This document shows, in pieces, positions 14,090 through 22,847 of a stretch of 28,703 nt of DNA; the first letter of the stretch is position 1; each line of letters begins with the position of its first letter. Location: assembly GCA_045538425.1 (NCBI GenBank), contig JAZSRJ010000062.1, forward strand, positions 1-28,703. The letters are read 5' to 3'. This DNA comes from CALVJJ01 sp045538425. GTDB lineage: Bacteria; Bacillota; Clostridia; Christensenellales; UBA1242. Made by a program: the position numbers and the translations under genes. The notes beneath the pieces are model-generated. The model saw only the letters and a program-made list of their open reading frames with translations, did not search any database and was not told the DNA's origin.

Positions 14090-16075
14090 ATGGACAAACA
14101 AATAGTAAACGAAATTAGAGTGATTGCCAATGAGATGATCACAAAAGCAGGAAGTGGACATCCGGGTATAGCACTGAGCAGTGCTCCAATGTTGTATACA
14201 CTCTATGCAAAACATATGGTCACAACTCCTAAAGAAAATAGTATTGTGCGTGATCGTTTTGTTTTGTCTGCGGGGCATGGTAGTGCAGTATTGTATGCAA
14301 CCTTGTATGCATTGGGATATCCAATTACCAAAGAGGAATTGGTATCCTTTCGTCAATTAGGTTCTCGTACAAGTGGACATCCAGAAGTAGGATTTCCAGG
14401 GGTGGATGTATCAACTGGTCCTTTAGGACAAGGTATTGCCAATGCTGTAGGGATGGCAATTGCTAGCAAACATTGTGCAACAAAATATAATACTGGTCAT
14501 TATGCACTTTTCGATCAAAACATTTATTGTTTGGTTGGAGAAGGGTGTCTAATGGAAGGTATTGGATACGAAGCCCTTTGTTTAGCTGGGACATTACAAC
14601 TAGACAATCTTATTGTTTTGTATGATTGCAATAATATGACAATTGATGGAAGAAGTACACAAGCTTTTGATATAGATATTCCATCCATGGTTCAATCGCT
14701 TGGATTTGAGGTGATTATTGTACAAGATGGTAATTCTGTAGAAGAAATAGACAAAGCCATTGCAAAGGCAAAAACCATCAAAAAACCAACCATGATTGTA
14801 GCACATACCTTGATTGGGTATGGTAGTCTTTATGAAGATAATGCACGTATTCATGGGACACCGCTGACCAACAACGAATTAATTCAGTTAAGACAAAAAT
14901 TGAATGTAACAGCACCATCTTTTGATTTTAGTGTTGAAGCAAAAAAGAGATTGGAACAAGTAAAAAAAGATTGTGCCCAACGTTATGAATCAAGACGAGT
15001 AAAACTTGCTGGGTACAAAAAAGCAGAAAAACAAAAGTATCTAGAATTAACCAATCAACTTGAGGGAAAATACGAAGGTGTTAGAGAAGTTCTTGATTCT
15101 ATCGAAACAAAAGATGCTTTATCCAGTCGCCAAATGAATGGACTTATACTTCAAGAACTTGGTAAAAAATACCCAATTTTGTGTGGAAGTGCAGACTTAA
15201 AAGGAAGTACAAAATGTTTTATTCCTGATAGTGCAACCATGACAAAAGAAGATTTTTCTGGTAAAAATATTATGTTTGGAATAAGAGAACATGCTATGTC
15301 TGCTATTGCCAATGGTATTGCTTTGTTTGGCGGACAAGCGGTATTTGTGAGCACATTCCTTACTTTTTGTGATTATATGAAAGGTGGAATGCGTATGTCA
15401 GCCATGATGGATTTGCCAGTGCATTATGTATTGACACATGACTCAATTTTGGTAGGGGAAGATGGCCCAACACACCAACCAGCAGAACAACTTAGTTCTT
15501 TGCGCGCTACACCAAATCTTATGGTTTTTCGTCCATGCAATATGGAAGAAGCAAAAGCATGTTATTTGACAGCGCTTACAACCAATCATCCAACATGTTT
15601 TGTAGGAACGAGACAAACACTTGTCAGTGTAGAAAGTAGTCTTGATGACGCTATGCGTGGAGGATATGTTATATCCAGTGAAGGGAAAGGTAACTTAGAG
15701 GGTGTGATTATTGCAACAGGTAGTGAAGTAAATCTTGCAATTCAAGCTCAAATTGCGCTTCTTAAGAAAGGGTATAATGTGAGAGTTGTGAGTATGCCAT
15801 GTGTAGAAGTCTTTTTGTCTCAACCAGAAAGTTATCGCAAAAAAGTATTGCCTCCAAGAGTAAAATCTATTCTAACGATCGAAGCAGGAGAGGGTAGTAG
15901 TTGGTATCGATTTGCTGGTACAACAGGCGATGTTATGAGCATGGATACCTTTGGTGCAAGTGGTAAAGCAGAACAACTTTATCGTCATTTTGGCTTCACT
16001 CAAGAAGAGGTTCAAAAGAGAATGATTAAGATTATCAAACAAAATCATTCTAAGATTTATAGCTTGTTTGAGTAG
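14090..16075 (+). CDS. tkt: Transketolase
   Basis: Thiamine-diphosphate enzyme moving two-carbon units between sugar phosphates in the non-oxidative pentose phosphate pathway. The 661 residues equal a full-length transketolase. Visible motifs are SGHPG (22-26), LSAGHGSA (59-66), TGPLGQGIANAVGMA (109-123), the diphosphate motif region from 150 to NN (181-182), GIREHAMSAIANG (the catalytic Glu), HDSILVGEDGPTHQPAEQL and ATGSEV. The metal-binding GDG motif reads GEG (150-152; the codon at 14540-14542 is GAA), a conservative Asp-to-Glu change. AAGGAT (14074-14079) lies 10 nt before the ATG and overlaps the previous stop codon. The unit ends at the bidirectional terminator at 16091. The stop codon is TAG. 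Confidence 0.96.
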   Translation: MDKQIVNEIRVIANEMITKAGSGHPGIALSSAPMLYTLYAKHMVTTPKENSIVRDRFVLSAGHGSAVLYATLYALGYPITKEELVSFRQLGSRTSGHPEVGFPGVDVSTGPLGQGIANAVGMAIASKHCATKYNTGHYALFDQNIYCLVGEGCLMEGIGYEALCLAGTLQLDNLIVLYDCNNMTIDGRSTQAFDIDIPSMVQSLGFEVIIVQDGNSVEEIDKAIAKAKTIKKPTMIVAHTLIGYGSLYEDNARIHGTPLTNNELIQLRQKLNVTAPSFDFSVEAKKRLEQVKKDCAQRYESRRVKLAGYKKAEKQKYLELTNQLEGKYEGVREVLDSIETKDALSSRQMNGLILQELGKKYPILCGSADLKGSTKCFIPDSATMTKEDFSGKNIMFGIREHAMSAIANGIALFGGQAVFVSTFLTFCDYMKGGMRMSAMMDLPVHYVLTHDSILVGEDGPTHQPAEQLSSLRATPNLMVFRPCNMEEAKACYLTALTTNHPTCFVGTRQTLVSVESSLDDAMRGGYVISSEGKGNLEGVIIATGSEVNLAIQAQIALLKKGYNVRVVSMPCVEVFLSQPESYRKKVLPPRVKSILTIEAGEGSSWYRFAGTTGDVMSMDTFGASGKAEQLYRHFGFTQEEVQKRMIKIIKQNHSKIYSLFE

Positions 16076-16090
16076 TAGTATGCAACAAAT

Positions 16091-16118
16091 AAAAAAGGCT
16101 TTTATAAAGCCTTTTTTT
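16091..16118. terminator. Bidirectional terminator between tkt and nifJ
   Basis: GGCTTT (16097-16102) and AAAGCC (16106-16111) form a stem flanked by six A and seven T, so it works on both strands. It serves the convergent tkt (+) and nifJ (-) genes, and its T-run overlaps the nifJ stop codon (16117-16119). Confidence 0.92.
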
Positions 16119-19100
16119 AGTGTTTGCATCGTTCTTTAAGTTTGTTGTATTTTTTCATAGCATATTCGTAGTTTTGTTGTTGTAAGTCTTTCGCTATTTT
16201 GCTATTGGTTGCTGTCAAAACTTTATAGCGATTCTCTCCGTTGAGGAACTCAAAATAATCAAGAGTTGGAGGAGGAGAATCTAGGGTGAAAGGATTTTGT
16301 CCTTGGTCACGTCTAGATGGATTGTATCTATATAGATGCCAATATCCAGAACGGACTGCACGATCCATTTCTTCTTGAGATTTTGACATATCAATTCCAT
16401 GGTTGACACATGGGGCATAGGCAATGATTAAAGAGACACCAGGATATGCTTCTGCTTCAAGCATTGCGTTGAGGACTTGTGCATTATTGGCGCCCATAGA
16501 GACTTTTGCAACATATACGTCTTCATAGGTCATAGCAATTTCGCCAAGGTCTTTTTTGTTGGTCTTTTTACCACTGCTAGCGAATTTTGCAACAGCACCA
16601 CTTGGTGTGCTTTTACTAGATTGTCCACCAGTGTTGCTATACACTTCTGTATCAAGGACTAAGATGTTAATGTTTTGACCACTAGCAAGCACATGATCGA
16701 GTCCACCATAACCGATATCATAAGCCCATCCATCACCACCAACAATCCAGATTGTTTGGTTGACAAAACTATCACTTAGGGAAAGAATGGTTTCTTTCAT
16801 TTGTGGGTTGGTTGTTATGTCATCGATATGATTGAGAAGATAGTCTTTGTGTTGTCTTTGTTGTTCAATATCTTTTGTTGCCAAATATTCTTTAACAGTG
16901 TCTTTGACTGTTTTGTTTTTAATATCTTTTAGGCAGGAGTTGAGTAGGGTATGCAAGTGTTGTTGTTTTTGTTCTACAGCCAGTTTGATACCAAGTCCAA
17001 ATTCTGCATTGTCTTCAAATAGACTACTTGCCCAAGCAATACCATTGCCGTCTTTATCTTTTGTGTAAGGACAGGTAGGACTGCTACCACCATAGATGCT
17101 ACTACAACCAGTTGCATTGGCAATGATCATATGATCACCAAACAATTGGCTAAGAAGTTTGATATAAGGCGTTTCGCCACAACCAGCGCATGCACCACTA
17201 AATTCAAAGTATGGTTGATAGAATTGGCTACCTTTTACGGTATTTTTTCCAAATTTTGTACTTACGTGATGTTGTAACTTATTGATAGCTTGATAATTAG
17301 CAACTTCTTTGTCTCTTAGTTGTAGATAGTCTGTCATTGTGAGAGATTTGATTTTAGACTTGCATACTTCAGCACAGACACCACATCCAGTACAATCAAG
17401 AGGGCTAACTTGAATACGATATTGATATCCATCTTCAAGCATTGCTTTGATGGTTTTTGCATCTGTTGGAAGTTCGATTGCATCTTCATTTTTAATAAGA
17501 TATGGTCTAATTGCGCCATGAGGGCAAGCAAAAGCACACATATTGCATTGGATACAAGTATCTGGATTCCAAAGAGGGAGTTGTTCGGCTGTGCCTCTTT
17601 TTTCATATTGGCTTGTGCCAGTTGGGACAAATCCGTTAGGGCTAAAAGCACTGGTAGGAAGGGTGTCGCCTTCTAGACGTTGGATAGGTTGAATATATTC
17701 TTTATAATATTTTGAACACCCATCACAAGTAGAACATTGATGTGTGCAAGCAGTGCTAGTATTGATAGAGATGTTGGTAAGATGTTTTGTTGCTTGTAGA
17801 ATGGCTTGTTTGTTACATTCTACTACATCTTTTCCTTTTTTAGCATAACTAGAGGTTGCGTACTCAATCATTTTTTGTTCTGCCATCTCTTTTGGCAATA
17901 TATCGACCAACGCAAAGAAACAACTTTGCATAATAAGATTGATCTTGTTGCCTAGATGAAGTTCTTTTGCGAGTTGATATGCGTCAATGGTGTAGACTTG
18001 AATATGGTGGTCTACAATATATTGTTTTTTATCTTGTGGTAATAATTGATTGAGTTGTTGTTCGGTATAACTAGTATTAATGAGTAAAATACCATGATCT
18101 TTTAGTCCGGATAGTATATTGTATTTTGTAAGATAACTATCTTTGTGAACAGCGACAAAATCCACGTCTGTAATAAGATATGGTTTTGTAATAGGTTGTT
18201 GACCAAAACGCAAGTGACTAATGGTTGCATTGCCAGATTTTTTACTATCATATTCGAAGAAGGCTTGGCTATGTAGATTGGTATTGTCCCCAATAATTTT
18301 GAAACTACTTTTATTGGCAGAGACAGTACCATCACCACCATATCCATAAAATTTGCAACTTGTTGTAGTTTGATCCAGTTTTATTTCACGTTTGATTGGC
18401 AAATGTGTATGAGTAAGATCGTCTACAATACCTAAAGTAAATCCATGTTTTTGAGTTTTTTCTCGTAAGTGATCAAAAACACTACCAATCATAGTAGGGG
18501 TGAGATCTTTTCCTCCAAGACCATATCTGCCACCAATGATAGAGAGTTTTTGTGTTGATAGACTGGCAACGACATCAAGATACAATGGTTCGCCAACAGA
18601 TCCGTTTTCTTTTGTTCTATCGAGTACAGCAATTTTTTGTACTGTTTTTGGTAATATAGTTTGGAGATATCTGCTATCAAATGGACGATACAATCTTACA
18701 GTTACCATGCCATAGATATTTTGCTCTTTATTAAGATAATCCACAACATTTTTGATCGTATCACAACTGCTTGCCATAGCAATAATGACATATTTGGCTG
18801 TTTTTGAACCATAATAGTCCATAATATGATATTGTCTACCGCATTGTTTTCCAAATTCATCCATGCAAGATTGAACGATAGATGGTGTTTGGTTGTAATA
18901 CTGATTGGCACTTTCTCTATTTTGAAAATAGATGTCTGGATTTTGGGCTGTGCCTTGTTGATGTGGATGACAACTACTGAGTCCTTGTTGTTTGAATGAC
19001 AACATTTCTTCTATAGGTGCTAGTTGCAAGATTTGGTCATCGGTAATCTCTTCAATGGTATTCATTTCGTGACTTGTACGAAACCCGTCAAAGAAATGAA

Positions 19101-19596
19101 GGAATGGTACTTTTGCTTTATAAGTTGCCATGCTTGCGATCATGGACATATCCATACATTCTTGGACAGATGTTGACCCAAGCATTGCATAACCTGTGTT
19201 TCTAACAGCCATGACGTCACTATGATCGCCAAAGATAGATAGGGCATGAGTAGATAAAGCTCTTGCTGATACATGCATAACAGATGGTAGTAGTTCGCCT
19301 GCAATTTTGTACATGTTAGGGATCATGAGTAATAGGCCTTGGCTTGCTGTAAAAGTTGTGGCAAGAGCGCCACCAGAAAGTGCACCATGTAGAGCACCGC
19401 TAGCGCCACCTTCACTTTGCATCTCAACAACTTGTACTTTATTGCCAAAAATATTCTTTACGCCATTGGTAGACATTTGGTCAACAACTTCTGCCATGGT
19501 GCTGGATGGGGTGATAGGGTATATTGTTGCTATTTCACTCATCTTATAGGCAATTCTAGCACAAGCTGTATTGCCATCTAATGTAATTCTTCCCAT
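16117..19596 (-). CDS. nifJ: Pyruvate:ferredoxin (flavodoxin) oxidoreductase, single-chain
   Basis: Oxidises pyruvate and CoA to acetyl-CoA and CO2 and reduces ferredoxin, the key step in anaerobic fermenters. The 1159 residues are close to the usual 1170-1200. Domains in order are the pyrimidine-binding domain (YPITPSS, 26-32), the CoA and transketolase-C-like regions (to about 400), the gamma domain (about 410-600), a two-cluster ferredoxin domain with CIQCNMCAFACP (681-692) and CTGCGVCAEVCK (735-746), and the ThDP domain with GACAGCGETPY (801-811), GGDGWAYDIG (953-962), SNTGGQSSKSTP (987-998) and CVNHG (1063-1067). Unusually, CTHQCSTCDGC (617-627) lies before the ferredoxin domain. It has its own promoter (19617-19645) and AGGAGAA before the ATG. 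Confidence 0.97.
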   Translation of the reverse strand: MGRITLDGNTACARIAYKMSEIATIYPITPSSTMAEVVDQMSTNGVKNIFGNKVQVVEMQSEGGASGALHGALSGGALATTFTASQGLLLMIPNMYKIAGELLPSVMHVSARALSTHALSIFGDHSDVMAVRNTGYAMLGSTSVQECMDMSMIASMATYKAKVPFLHFFDGFRTSHEMNTIEEITDDQILQLAPIEEMLSFKQQGLSSCHPHQQGTAQNPDIYFQNRESANQYYNQTPSIVQSCMDEFGKQCGRQYHIMDYYGSKTAKYVIIAMASSCDTIKNVVDYLNKEQNIYGMVTVRLYRPFDSRYLQTILPKTVQKIAVLDRTKENGSVGEPLYLDVVASLSTQKLSIIGGRYGLGGKDLTPTMIGSVFDHLREKTQKHGFTLGIVDDLTHTHLPIKREIKLDQTTTSCKFYGYGGDGTVSANKSSFKIIGDNTNLHSQAFFEYDSKKSGNATISHLRFGQQPITKPYLITDVDFVAVHKDSYLTKYNILSGLKDHGILLINTSYTEQQLNQLLPQDKKQYIVDHHIQVYTIDAYQLAKELHLGNKINLIMQSCFFALVDILPKEMAEQKMIEYATSSYAKKGKDVVECNKQAILQATKHLTNISINTSTACTHQCSTCDGCSKYYKEYIQPIQRLEGDTLPTSAFSPNGFVPTGTSQYEKRGTAEQLPLWNPDTCIQCNMCAFACPHGAIRPYLIKNEDAIELPTDAKTIKAMLEDGYQYRIQVSPLDCTGCGVCAEVCKSKIKSLTMTDYLQLRDKEVANYQAINKLQHHVSTKFGKNTVKGSQFYQPYFEFSGACAGCGETPYIKLLSQLFGDHMIIANATGCSSIYGGSSPTCPYTKDKDGNGIAWASSLFEDNAEFGLGIKLAVEQKQQHLHTLLNSCLKDIKNKTVKDTVKEYLATKDIEQQRQHKDYLLNHIDDITTNPQMKETILSLSDSFVNQTIWIVGGDGWAYDIGYGGLDHVLASGQNINILVLDTEVYSNTGGQSSKSTPSGAVAKFASSGKKTNKKDLGEIAMTYEDVYVAKVSMGANNAQVLNAMLEAEAYPGVSLIIAYAPCVNHGIDMSKSQEEMDRAVRSGYWHLYRYNPSRRDQGQNPFTLDSPPPTLDYFEFLNGENRYKVLTATNSKIAKDLQQQNYEYAMKKYNKLKERCKH
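17716..17748 (-). other. Extra Cys-x3-Cys-x2-Cys-x2-Cys motif in PFOR
   Basis: Codons 617-627 of nifJ encode CTHQCSTCDGC, with cysteines 617, 621, 624 and 627. The motif lies about 54 residues before the first ferredoxin cluster, in a linker that carries no cysteines in the PFOR sequences I remember. The spacing could bind an iron-sulfur cluster or a metal ion. Confidence 0.6.
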
Positions 19597-19616
19597 ATGT
19601 ATTCTCCTATAAAAAT

Positions 19617-19645
19617 AGTATATAAAATATTGTTATTTTGGTCAA
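19617..19645 (-). promoter_or_regulatory. Promoter of nifJ
   Basis: On the minus strand, TTGACC (19645-19640), a 17-nt spacer and TATACT (19622-19617) form a near-consensus promoter. The predicted start near 19610 leaves a leader of about 14 nt containing the AGGAGA site. It is divergent from the truA promoter. Confidence 0.82.
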
Positions 19646-19669
19646 TTAAAGCGGAACATTTGTTGATAG

Positions 19670-19683
19670 TTTTTCATGAAAAA
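19670..19683. promoter_or_regulatory. 14-bp perfect palindrome between the nifJ and truA promoters
   Basis: TTTTTCATGAAAAA reads the same on both strands. It lies between the two divergent -35 boxes, one base before the truA -35. It might be an operator, but its T/A-rich arms make chance possible. Confidence 0.35.
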
Positions 19684-19684
19684 A

Positions 19685-19713
19685 TTGTCTTTTTAGATAA
19701 AGTATGGTATACT
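19685..19713 (+). promoter_or_regulatory. Extended -10 promoter of truA
   Basis: TTGTCT (19685-19690), a 17-nt spacer and TATACT (19708-19713) preceded by TGG. GGGGAG (19729-19734) and the ATG at 19741 follow. Confidence 0.78.
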
Positions 19714-19740
19714 GGTGAGTAATATAACGGGGAGAAAAAT

Positions 19741-20490
19741 ATGAGAATCGCATTGACAATTAGTTATCTAGGTGAAAAATATCATGGTTGGCAAATTCAA
19801 AATGGTGAACAATCAGGCAATCCAACCATCCAATTAGAGTTGCAACAAGCCATCAAAAAATCTTTTGGACAAGAATGTCAAGTGGTTGGTAGTGGCAGAA
19901 CAGATCAAGGGGTGTCTGCTCTTGGTCAAGTGGCTCATGTAGATCTAGAGACGACTGTTCAACCAGAAAAAGTGTGTTATGTTATCAACCAACATCTTCC
20001 ACAAGATATTAGAGTTATTGATTCAAGATTAGTGGATAACAATTTTCATGCTAGGTACTCTGCAAAATTAAAAACCTATTGTTATTCGGTATATTTTTCC
20101 AATATTTCAATCCCTTATTATGATCAATTTGCTGTCCAAATGAATGGTGGTATTGATCTACAAAAAGTACGAGATGCGATCAAATATTTGGTTGGAACAC
20201 ATGATTTTACTTCTTTTTGTTCAGCAAGTACAGAAGTAATCGATAAAGTAAGAACAATTACTAATTGTGCAGTTGAAGAAAAGAGTGGTGTGGTTTCATT
20301 CTACATTACTGGTAATGGATTCTTATACAATATGGTGCGTATTATTGTTGGCACATTAATGGAAGTGGGGTATGGAAAACGCAAACCTCAAGATATCCAG
20401 ACTATTTTGGATGCAAAAGATCGCACAAAAGCAGGAAAAACCATGCCAGCAAAAGGTCTTGTGCTATCTAGTGTAGCCTACGATATGTAA
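19741..20490 (+). CDS. truA: tRNA pseudouridine(38-40) synthase TruA
   Basis: Isomerises uridines 38-40 in the anticodon stem-loop of many tRNAs; it is a cytoplasmic dimer that needs no cofactor. The 249 residues match TruA. GSGRTDQGVSALGQ (50-63) holds the catalytic Asp55. YHGWQIQ, FHARYSAKLKTYCYSV, HDFTSFC and GFLYNMVRIIVGT are further family motifs. GGGGAG lies 6 nt before the ATG. It has its own promoter and is followed by a separate promoter for the next gene, so it may be single. No terminator is visible after it, so some transcription probably continues. Confidence 0.96.
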   Translation: MRIALTISYLGEKYHGWQIQNGEQSGNPTIQLELQQAIKKSFGQECQVVGSGRTDQGVSALGQVAHVDLETTVQPEKVCYVINQHLPQDIRVIDSRLVDNNFHARYSAKLKTYCYSVYFSNISIPYYDQFAVQMNGGIDLQKVRDAIKYLVGTHDFTSFCSASTEVIDKVRTITNCAVEEKSGVVSFYITGNGFLYNMVRIIVGTLMEVGYGKRKPQDIQTILDAKDRTKAGKTMPAKGLVLSSVAYDM

Positions 20491-20530
20491 ATTAATAATA
20501 ATATTTATAATATAATATACGCGCATAACA

Positions 20531-20564
20531 TTGACGAAGTGAGTCAAAAATGATATGATATAAT
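20531..20564 (+). promoter_or_regulatory. Promoter region before the signal-anchored protein gene
   Basis: TTGACG (20531-20536) with a 17-nt spacer to TATGAT (20554-20559) is one option. An overlapping extended -10, TGATATAAT (20556-20564), is another but has no good -35. A 5-bp inverted repeat TTGAC/GTCAA (20531-20535, 20543-20547) overlaps the -35. Confidence 0.6.
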
Positions 20565-20589
20565 TACAAATATGTTTTTGGGGTGAGGT

Positions 20590-21621
20590 ATGAAACAAAT
20601 ATTACGTTTGGTAATTATTGTAGCAGTTGTAGTTGGTCTTGGATTGGGGGTATGGGCAATCTTCTTCCAAAAAGACAATGATGAAGTGATGTACAATACA
20701 CTAACAACTATGATGGATACACTTGAGAAAGAAGATATGGGGGAGACTCCGCTAGAACAAATCCGTAATTACCAAGTGTATGATTATTGTTTTGACAATG
20801 ATTTTGCATCTTGCGATAAAATTATTGAAGATATCCAATATTTGTACAATACTGGGATCAGTATGGATTATCAATATGATAGCGAACTTGGTTGTCTTGC
20901 CAATGTCAATGATGCCCAAATGCTCAATATTCGTTATTTTTATTCATTATCCCAATTCGTTGACAATGTAAAAAGCGGTGACGCTAAGAAAATTAAGAAG
21001 TATAGCAACAATGTACAATCTGCGATTAGTGCAGTTAGTCGCATTGCAGGTGATATTGTTGTATATCAAGATACATTTGTGTCAAAATCAGATGAAGAAC
21101 GCAAGACATTAGTTGTAGAACTTGCAAAAATGTACGACGAAATGGTTGCCAAGTATAAAGATTATTTGACAAAACAAAATACGCTTGCTAACTATATGAA
21201 AAAAGTAGTTACTACTTATGCCCTCAACAATCATTATCTTTATGATGCAAAAGGTGCAGTACTAGAAGCGTTCTTATACCAATCAGATGCGATTATTCAC
21301 AATGGTGTGAATGAGTCTTATGATTACCTAGCAGAGATGTATCGTATGGTTCTTACGTATGATGATTATATGTTGTCTGCAAAACTAAGTGCCAATTTTG
21401 TGACTAGTTATCAAAAATTAAAAGAAGCAGAAGATGGACAAGAACAAATTGAAAAAATGATTGCTATCAAAGCAGACGATACTTTTAATGGAAAAGCAGA
21501 TATTTATACACTAAATTCTGCAGATTTTGAGTCTTGGGACACAGAAGTGTTCAGTCATTACGGAATTAAAAGCAGTTATTATTTAGATGCATATTATATT
21601 ATTCAATTCTTATATGCCTAG
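20590..21621 (+). CDS. Signal-anchored extracytoplasmic protein, unknown function
   Basis: I do not recognise this 343-residue protein. A short basic start (MKQILR) and one hydrophobic helix (about 7-26) form a signal anchor, so the remaining 315 or so residues should lie outside the membrane. They are acidic, rich in tyrosine and aspartate, and look largely helical. Cysteines at 67, 75 and 102 could allow disulfides. The ribosome binding site is unusual: GGGGTGAGGT runs right up to the ATG. The signal-anchor start supports this choice. The next gene, 29 nt downstream, encodes a lipoprotein of similar size, so the two may act together at the cell surface. The stop codon is TAG. Confidence 0.82.
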   Translation: MKQILRLVIIVAVVVGLGLGVWAIFFQKDNDEVMYNTLTTMMDTLEKEDMGETPLEQIRNYQVYDYCFDNDFASCDKIIEDIQYLYNTGISMDYQYDSELGCLANVNDAQMLNIRYFYSLSQFVDNVKSGDAKKIKKYSNNVQSAISAVSRIAGDIVVYQDTFVSKSDEERKTLVVELAKMYDEMVAKYKDYLTKQNTLANYMKKVVTTYALNNHYLYDAKGAVLEAFLYQSDAIIHNGVNESYDYLAEMYRMVLTYDDYMLSAKLSANFVTSYQKLKEAEDGQEQIEKMIAIKADDTFNGKADIYTLNSADFESWDTEVFSHYGIKSSYYLDAYYIIQFLYA

Positions 21622-21650
21622 TTGATAGAATTTTGATAAGGAGAAAAGAT

Positions 21651-22799
21651 ATGAAAAAGATTTGGACAGTATGTCTACTTCCAGTGATGGCAGTATTTGG
21701 ATTAGCTGGTTGTTCTACCAACCATGATTTGTCCACAACAAAGAATATGTATCAAGAAATGATTACCACATACCAAGAAAAAGATATCAATACGATGTTT
21801 ACCGATTGGAAAGTGGAGCCAAAGTTTGATGAAGTAAAATATCCAGTATTCGCAGAAGGGGTGGATGGACAACCAAATTCTACCGTTGCTGGAATGTCAG
21901 AAGATTTGGTGATTGCTTATAGTCAATTGCAATATTTGTATGGCAATACATTAGATCTTGCAAGTCAATACATCAATACCTATGCGGAAGATATTTTTAC
22001 AAAAGATAGTGTCTTGTCAAAACAACATAGCAAGATCAATACATTATACAATCAAGTGATTGCACTTAGAAAGACAGTATATACATTCCATCGTTCAAAA
22101 ATAGACTTTTTAGAAGAATTGCAATTGTTGTCTTCAGGTAGTTCTATTCTTTATGAAAAATTGAAAAATTTCGGGAATATTTATGGAGAATTGGTTGGTA
22201 AAACACTAGATGTAGCCAATACAATGAAATCCTTGAATACAATTGCTTCTCCACAAGATCTAACTGTTTTGGATAATGAATCATTAGAAATAAGTGTTAG
22301 ACAAGATATGGTAAAACGTATCTTTGATGATGCAAAACTCACTTATGCAACCATTGTCTACGAGAACAATATTGATGCATTGCAAAGCAACAATTCTAGC
22401 AATACATTTATGTTGCAATATTATACCAGTGGTGCACTCAAAAATTATGAGTTGTCTTTGATTGATGAAGTATATCAATTGATTACTTCCCAAACAATTG
22501 CTTATGGTGATTTCACAACGATCGTAAAAGAAGCAAAACATATGCATGTTTTACAAGAAAAAATGGATACTTATTTTGAATTCTATAAAGAAGCAAAATC
22601 AAAAGTAGACGCTAAAAGTTATTATGAAGCAAAGTTGAAAGATCAAGCAGGTGCACTTAATGGTGGAACTACGAATAATGCAGAATTGTTTTATAATAAT
22701 TTGACCAATCAACAAAAAGGTTGTATTGATTTTATTGAGGATTTCAATCAGTTAGATGTTGTATCATTCTTTGATGCAATGATAGCTTTAACAAAATAA
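21651..22799 (+). CDS. Lipoprotein, unknown function
   Basis: The 382 residues start with a type II signal peptide: a basic start (MKK), a hydrophobic core (4-17) and the lipobox LAGC (18-21), with Cys21 as the lipidated residue. The mature part looks mostly helical and has no other cysteine or recognisable enzymatic motif. An in-frame TTG start at 21633 is possible, but AAGGAG (21638-21643) lies 7 nt before the ATG at 21651, which settles the start. It sits 29 nt after the signal-anchored gene. The early segments of the two proteins (MDTLEKEDMG and ITTYQEKDIN) are faintly alike, so they could be distant paralogues, but this is not shown. A terminator follows. Confidence 0.85.
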   Translation: MKKIWTVCLLPVMAVFGLAGCSTNHDLSTTKNMYQEMITTYQEKDINTMFTDWKVEPKFDEVKYPVFAEGVDGQPNSTVAGMSEDLVIAYSQLQYLYGNTLDLASQYINTYAEDIFTKDSVLSKQHSKINTLYNQVIALRKTVYTFHRSKIDFLEELQLLSSGSSILYEKLKNFGNIYGELVGKTLDVANTMKSLNTIASPQDLTVLDNESLEISVRQDMVKRIFDDAKLTYATIVYENNIDALQSNNSSNTFMLQYYTSGALKNYELSLIDEVYQLITSQTIAYGDFTTIVKEAKHMHVLQEKMDTYFEFYKEAKSKVDAKSYYEAKLKDQAGALNGGTTNNAELFYNNLTNQQKGCIDFIEDFNQLDVVSFFDAMIALTK

Positions 22800-22803
22800 C
22801 CAT

Positions 22804-22833
22804 AAAAGAAATGTGTTTTGACACATTTCTTTT
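22804..22833 (+). terminator. Intrinsic terminator between the lipoprotein gene and gltX
   Basis: AAAAGAAATGTGT (22804-22816) and ACACATTTCTTTT (22821-22833) form a perfect 13-bp stem with a TTTG loop; its 3' arm supplies the T-rich end. It stops 14 nt before the gltX ATG and no promoter fits between. Confidence 0.8.
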
Positions 22834-22847
22834 CACTGAGGGAGATT

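Noticed and set aside
16477..19549. Several + strand open frames opposite nifJ (for example 16847-17068 and 17410-17676)
   Set aside because: They are short, carry no family motif or ribosome binding site, and lie across a fully conserved PFOR on the minus strand.
22818..22847. In-frame TTG start for gltX
   Set aside because: It lies inside the terminator hairpin loop and has no ribosome binding site; GAGGGAG supports the ATG at 22848.
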